Below are positions 5,152 to 7,251 of a stretch of 7,251 nt of DNA, piece by piece. Numbering within the stretch: position 1 is the stretch's first letter; each line of letters opens with the position of its first letter. The stretch covers positions 1-7,251 of the forward strand of contig JADFGI010000153.1 of assembly GCA_022567815.1 (NCBI GenBank). The letters are read 5' to 3'. Origin of the DNA: Nitrospinota bacterium (GTDB lineage: Bacteria; Nitrospinota; Nitrospinia; Nitrospinales; VA-1). The position numbers were made by a program, and so were the translations under genes. The notes under the pieces are model-generated. The model ran no database searches. It was not told the origin of the DNA and was given only the letters and a program-made list of their open reading frames with translations.

Positions 5152-6764
5152 ATGATCGACCGTTTCATAGTGGTTTCCGCCGCCCGGTCCGATTGATTGG
5201 GTTTCCGTACCCGCACAACATGATGCGATTCCATATCAAGAAGTTGTAGCCAGTCTTCCAGGTTTGACTCGGCGGGCAATAAACTGCTTTCGGAGAATTC
5301 CGTCTTCAGGCCTTCTATCAAGTCCTGAACGGTGATCTTGAGTTCTTCACCGGCAATGCCCCGTTCGATGGCGCTTTCCTTGGCACGTTTGACGATGTTT
5401 TCAATCGCCGCGCCGGAAATAAAGTCCTTCCAATACAGTTTTTTGAATTCCCCGCTACGAAGCGTCAGCACGAGGACTTCCTGATCGGGGGTCCGTTGAA
5501 ACAACTTGTCCAGAAAAGGTTCGGCCATATCGTCAAAACCGGCATGCTCTCTGGGCAGGTTGTCCTTGAGATACACCCGCAAGATGGATTTACAACCTTC
5601 TCGGTTCGGTCTTCCTATCTTGATTTTCCGGTCGATCCTGCCCGGACGCAAAATAGCGGGATCAATGAGATCGGGCCTGTTGGTCGCGAGGATGACAACT
5701 GTTTCATGCAGGGATTGGATGCCATCCATCTCGGCGCAAAACATGGGGACCAGGGTGTTGGATATATTCAATCCCCGGCTGGCTTGCCGGGTTCCCAGGA
5801 CCGATTCCGCTTCATCGATAAATATGAAAGGAATTTGTCCTTTTTCCTTGTAATCGCGGGCTTTCTGGAAAATTTCGCGGATTTTTCGTTCGGATTCGCC
5901 CAGCCACATATTGAGGATTTCTGGACCCTTAACGTGGATGAACCTGCCCTGGAGTTCTTTTTCTTCCTTGTTTCCGAGCTTACTGAGAACCTCTGTGAGG
6001 ATGGCTTTTCCAATCAGGGTCTTACCGCATCCAGGAGGACCGTAGAACAAAAAGCCCTTGGGCATCTGGTATTCCATCTGGCTGAGGATTTCCTTGTGGA
6101 GAATCGGGTATTCGATCACCTTACGGACATCTTCGATCACTTTTTCCTGTCCGCCGACCTGATTCCAATTCACCTCGATAAGGTCATCCTGGATAAAAGT
6201 TTTGGATTCCCGTTTGGAAAGTTTGCCAAGAATCACTTTTTGATTGGGATCGAGGTACACCTCCTCACCTTCCTTAAAAGAGGACATATCAAGGTCCGCG
6301 TGATGAAAGGCGATGGTTTCAGAACCGGCGCTGGCCCCGGACACCAGCCATTGGCCGTTGGCCAGCTTGCTGGTGATTCTGACCAAAGGGCCTTGTTCTG
6401 GCAAAGGCAGTTTGGCAATGGCGACGAAGCCCTCGCTTAACGCCACCTGGTCCCCCGTTTTCAAGGTAGAATTCTCCAGCAATTCCGGAGAAACCGCCGC
6501 CTGATACTCTGTGCCCCCGACCACCAGGCGGTAGAGTCCGTCCTCGCCTTCTCCAAGAATAGTTCCAATGCGGTGCGCCGGGGATTTCAGTTTTTGGACG
6601 GTTTCTTCAAGAGTCTTGATTTTTGAGGACAATTGCTGGGCTACTTGCTGAGAATGGAACAATGCGTCCCGCAAAGCGAACACCTTGTCCTGCAATAGCG
6701 GCTGACTGGAAGTTTCTTCCAGAATCTGGTCGATCAACTCAATGATGTGGGTTTGGTCTCCCAT
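5148..6764 (-). CDS. mpa: ARC/Mpa-type proteasomal AAA+ ATPase
   Basis: A 538-residue ring ATPase that should recognise tagged proteins, unfold them and pass them to the 20S core. Visible order: N-terminal helical/coiled-coil part (about 5-61), tandem OB-type beta domains (about 64-185), then one AAA+ module. Walker A is GPPGCGKT (242-249), Walker B FIFIDE (313-318), sensor 1 ATN (360-362), and the arginine-finger region LRPGRID contains R373 and R376. The pore loop is MWLG (286-289), with Trp where M. tuberculosis Mpa has Phe. NLEDWLQLL followed by VVRVR (501-520) matches the C-terminal beta region of mycobacterial Mpa. The chain ends TTMKRSII and lacks the GQYL-type tail with a penultimate Tyr used to open the proteasome gate. 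It is shorter than mycobacterial Mpa (609 residues). The ATG at 6764 has AAAAGG 7 bases upstream; it is the first gene of the operon. Confidence 0.95.
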   Translation of the reverse strand: MGDQTHIIELIDQILEETSSQPLLQDKVFALRDALFHSQQVAQQLSSKIKTLEETVQKLKSPAHRIGTILGEGEDGLYRLVVGGTEYQAAVSPELLENSTLKTGDQVALSEGFVAIAKLPLPEQGPLVRITSKLANGQWLVSGASAGSETIAFHHADLDMSSFKEGEEVYLDPNQKVILGKLSKRESKTFIQDDLIEVNWNQVGGQEKVIEDVRKVIEYPILHKEILSQMEYQMPKGFLFYGPPGCGKTLIGKAILTEVLSKLGNKEEKELQGRFIHVKGPEILNMWLGESERKIREIFQKARDYKEKGQIPFIFIDEAESVLGTRQASRGLNISNTLVPMFCAEMDGIQSLHETVVILATNRPDLIDPAILRPGRIDRKIKIGRPNREGCKSILRVYLKDNLPREHAGFDDMAEPFLDKLFQRTPDQEVLVLTLRSGEFKKLYWKDFISGAAIENIVKRAKESAIERGIAGEELKITVQDLIEGLKTEFSESSLLPAESNLEDWLQLLDMESHHVVRVRKPNQSDRAAETTMKRSII

Positions 6765-6771
6765 TGAATAA

Positions 6772-6777
6772 CCTTTT
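6772..6777 (-). promoter_or_regulatory. Ribosome-binding site of the ATPase gene
   Basis: AAAAGG on the minus strand lies 7 bases before the ATG at 6764. It is a moderate match and the only one available, since the leader from the predicted transcription start is only about 25 bases. Confidence 0.5.
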
Positions 6778-6796
6778 AAATTAAAGAGAATAATTG

Positions 6797-6826
6797 ATTG
6801 TATGTCATAAAAAATTTAAACGTCAA
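6797..6826 (-). promoter_or_regulatory. Sigma-70-type promoter for the proteasome operon
   Basis: On the minus strand TTGACG (6826-6821) and TACAAT (6802-6797) are separated by 18 bases; each differs from consensus at one position. The spacer is very AT-rich (TTTAAATTTTTTATGACA). A second -35-like TTGACT (6831-6826) overlaps the first and pairs less well with a TATGAC 16 bases on. Transcription should start near 6790, leaving a leader of about 25 bases before the ATPase ATG. No other promoter of similar quality was seen within the gene cluster, in keeping with one main transcript. Confidence 0.7.
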
Positions 6827-6831
6827 GTCAA

Positions 6832-7049
6832 TTTATCCATAAAAAGCAGGATTTTCCCGCCCGTTCCCCTGGTTTGATTCGTTCTCTGCTCCAAAATAAT
6901 TTTCATCCCTTTTCAAGCCAGATTTATTCCGCAAAACCATGAGGGGTGTTGTAGAATTGGGACTTGACCTTCAAAAGTTATAAATTTAGTTCTCAATATT
7001 TACGCTAAATGAAAATGAGGGTGGTAGAGTCGCCTGTTTCTGGTTGCTC
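6832..7049. other. Non-coding stretch upstream of the operon promoter
   Basis: No convincing gene was seen in either direction between the promoter and the hairpin cluster. The longest frames are short and lack family resemblance. The DNA is AT-rich compared with the flanking hairpin region. It may contain operator sites for the operon, but no clear inverted repeat marking one was found by eye. Confidence 0.5.
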
Positions 7050-7051
7050 TT

Positions 7052-7101
7052 GTGGGTTGAATCCCACCAGTGGGGTTTATTCCCCGCCCCGCAACGCGGG
7101 G
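7052..7101. repeat. Cluster of three GC-rich hairpins
   Basis: Three short inverted repeats follow one another: GTGGG-TTGAAT-CCCAC (7052-7067), GTGGGG-TTTATT-CCCCGC (7070-7087, one G-T pair) and CCCCGC-AAC-GCGGGG (7087-7101). The first looks like the T-arm of a tRNA, but no acceptor, D-arm or anticodon arm fits around it. The cluster could form a structured RNA, a bidirectional transcription stop or part of an interspersed palindromic element. Confidence 0.55.
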
Positions 7102-7134
7102 AGGAGATGCGGGGCAGACGTTCGCTTCTCTCAC
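7087..7134. repeat. Imperfect palindromic repeat, copy 1
   Basis: On the plus strand this copy begins with the palindrome CCCCGCAACGCGGGG (7087-7101), continues AGGAGATGCGGGGCAG and ends with CTCAC (7130-7134). Copy 2, at 7194-7251, has the same order of parts: a CCCGC-TAC-GCGGG palindrome, AGGA, GGGGCAG, a TTC-containing segment and a final CTCAC. The copies are about 106 bases apart in direct orientation and differ by substitutions and a short length change. Such dispersed palindromes with a conserved flank resemble REP-like intergenic elements. Confidence 0.5.
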
Positions 7135-7193
7135 GAGCCCCAGAGAATCTTGGATAGCGGGGAAAACTGTTGCCATTCGGGTCCAGCGTCACG

Positions 7194-7251
7194 CCCGCTA
7201 CGCGGGAGGAAAAGAGGGGCAGGCTCTTCCGCGGAGGGCGAACTTGCTCAC
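7194..7251. repeat. Imperfect palindromic repeat, copy 2 (reaches window edge)
   Basis: The palindrome CCCGC-TAC-GCGGG (7194-7206) is followed by AGGAAAAGAGGGGCAG and, after a longer middle, CTCAC at 7247-7251. It matches copy 1 (7087-7134) in the order of conserved blocks. CCCGCTA (7194-7200) can also pair with TAGCGGG at 7155-7161, giving an alternative stem that links the two copies. The element may continue beyond the window. Confidence 0.5.

Noticed and set aside
5496..6440. 314-codon plus-strand frame
   Set aside because: It is antisense to the ATPase gene, which has intact Walker and OB-domain signatures; the plus-strand product shows no family features.
7052..7067. tRNA T-arm-like GTGGGTTGAATCCCAC
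   Set aside because: The loop is one base short and no matching acceptor stem, D-arm or anticodon arm could be found on either side.
6986..7192. 68-codon minus-strand frame in the hairpin region
   Set aside because: The product follows the palindromic repeat sequence, has low complexity and lacks a good ribosome-binding site, so it is probably not translated.
7052..7251. CRISPR array
   Set aside because: Only two imperfect copies of a repeat are present, the copies differ in length and there are no regular spacers or cas genes.

Overview
The window looks like a chromosomal segment from a Gram-negative bacterium that carries a bacterial 20S proteasome with a protein-tagging system. The gene set and the form of the tag protein (a UBact-type modifier ending in RTGQ, not a Pup ending in GGQ or GGE) suggest a Nitrospinota or Nitrospirota-like lineage. 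That placement is inferred from the tag family and gene content and is not proven by this sequence.

Every supported gene lies on the minus strand, so transcription runs right to left. The right end (6765-7251) is non-coding. Its outer part (about 7050-7251) is full of GC-rich hairpins and holds two copies of an imperfect palindromic repeat. Its inner part (6797-6826) holds a good sigma-70-type promoter, with TTGACG and TACAAT 18 bp apart, just ahead of the first gene. From there the order is ARC/Mpa-type AAA+ ATPase (5148-6764), Dop deamidase/depupylase homologue (3661-5151), a 58-residue UBact tag gene (3494-3670), proteasome beta subunit prcB (2697-3497), proteasome alpha subunit prcA (1939-2700) and PafA-type ligase (468-1937). 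The first five genes are joined by short start/stop overlaps, and pafA starts one base after the prcA stop. This is a compact, translationally coupled operon. A HINT-like HIT protein (70-414) follows after 53 bp. A further minus-strand reading frame starts at 66 and leaves the window at the left edge.

By analogy with the mycobacterial Pup-proteasome system, the genes would work together as follows. Dop deamidates the C-terminal Gln of UBact to Glu. PafA ligates that Glu to lysines of target proteins. The ATPase recognises the tag, unfolds the target and feeds it into the PrcA/PrcB 20S chamber. Dop can also remove the tag. The gene order is the actinobacterial mpa-dop-pup-prcB-prcA-pafA order with UBact in the pup position. 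UBact has been described before as a Pup-like modifier in several Gram-negative phyla. The less explored points here are the basic character of this tag, the ATPase tail that lacks the GQYL-type docking motif, sequence departures in Dop and PafA, and the repeat-rich region upstream.
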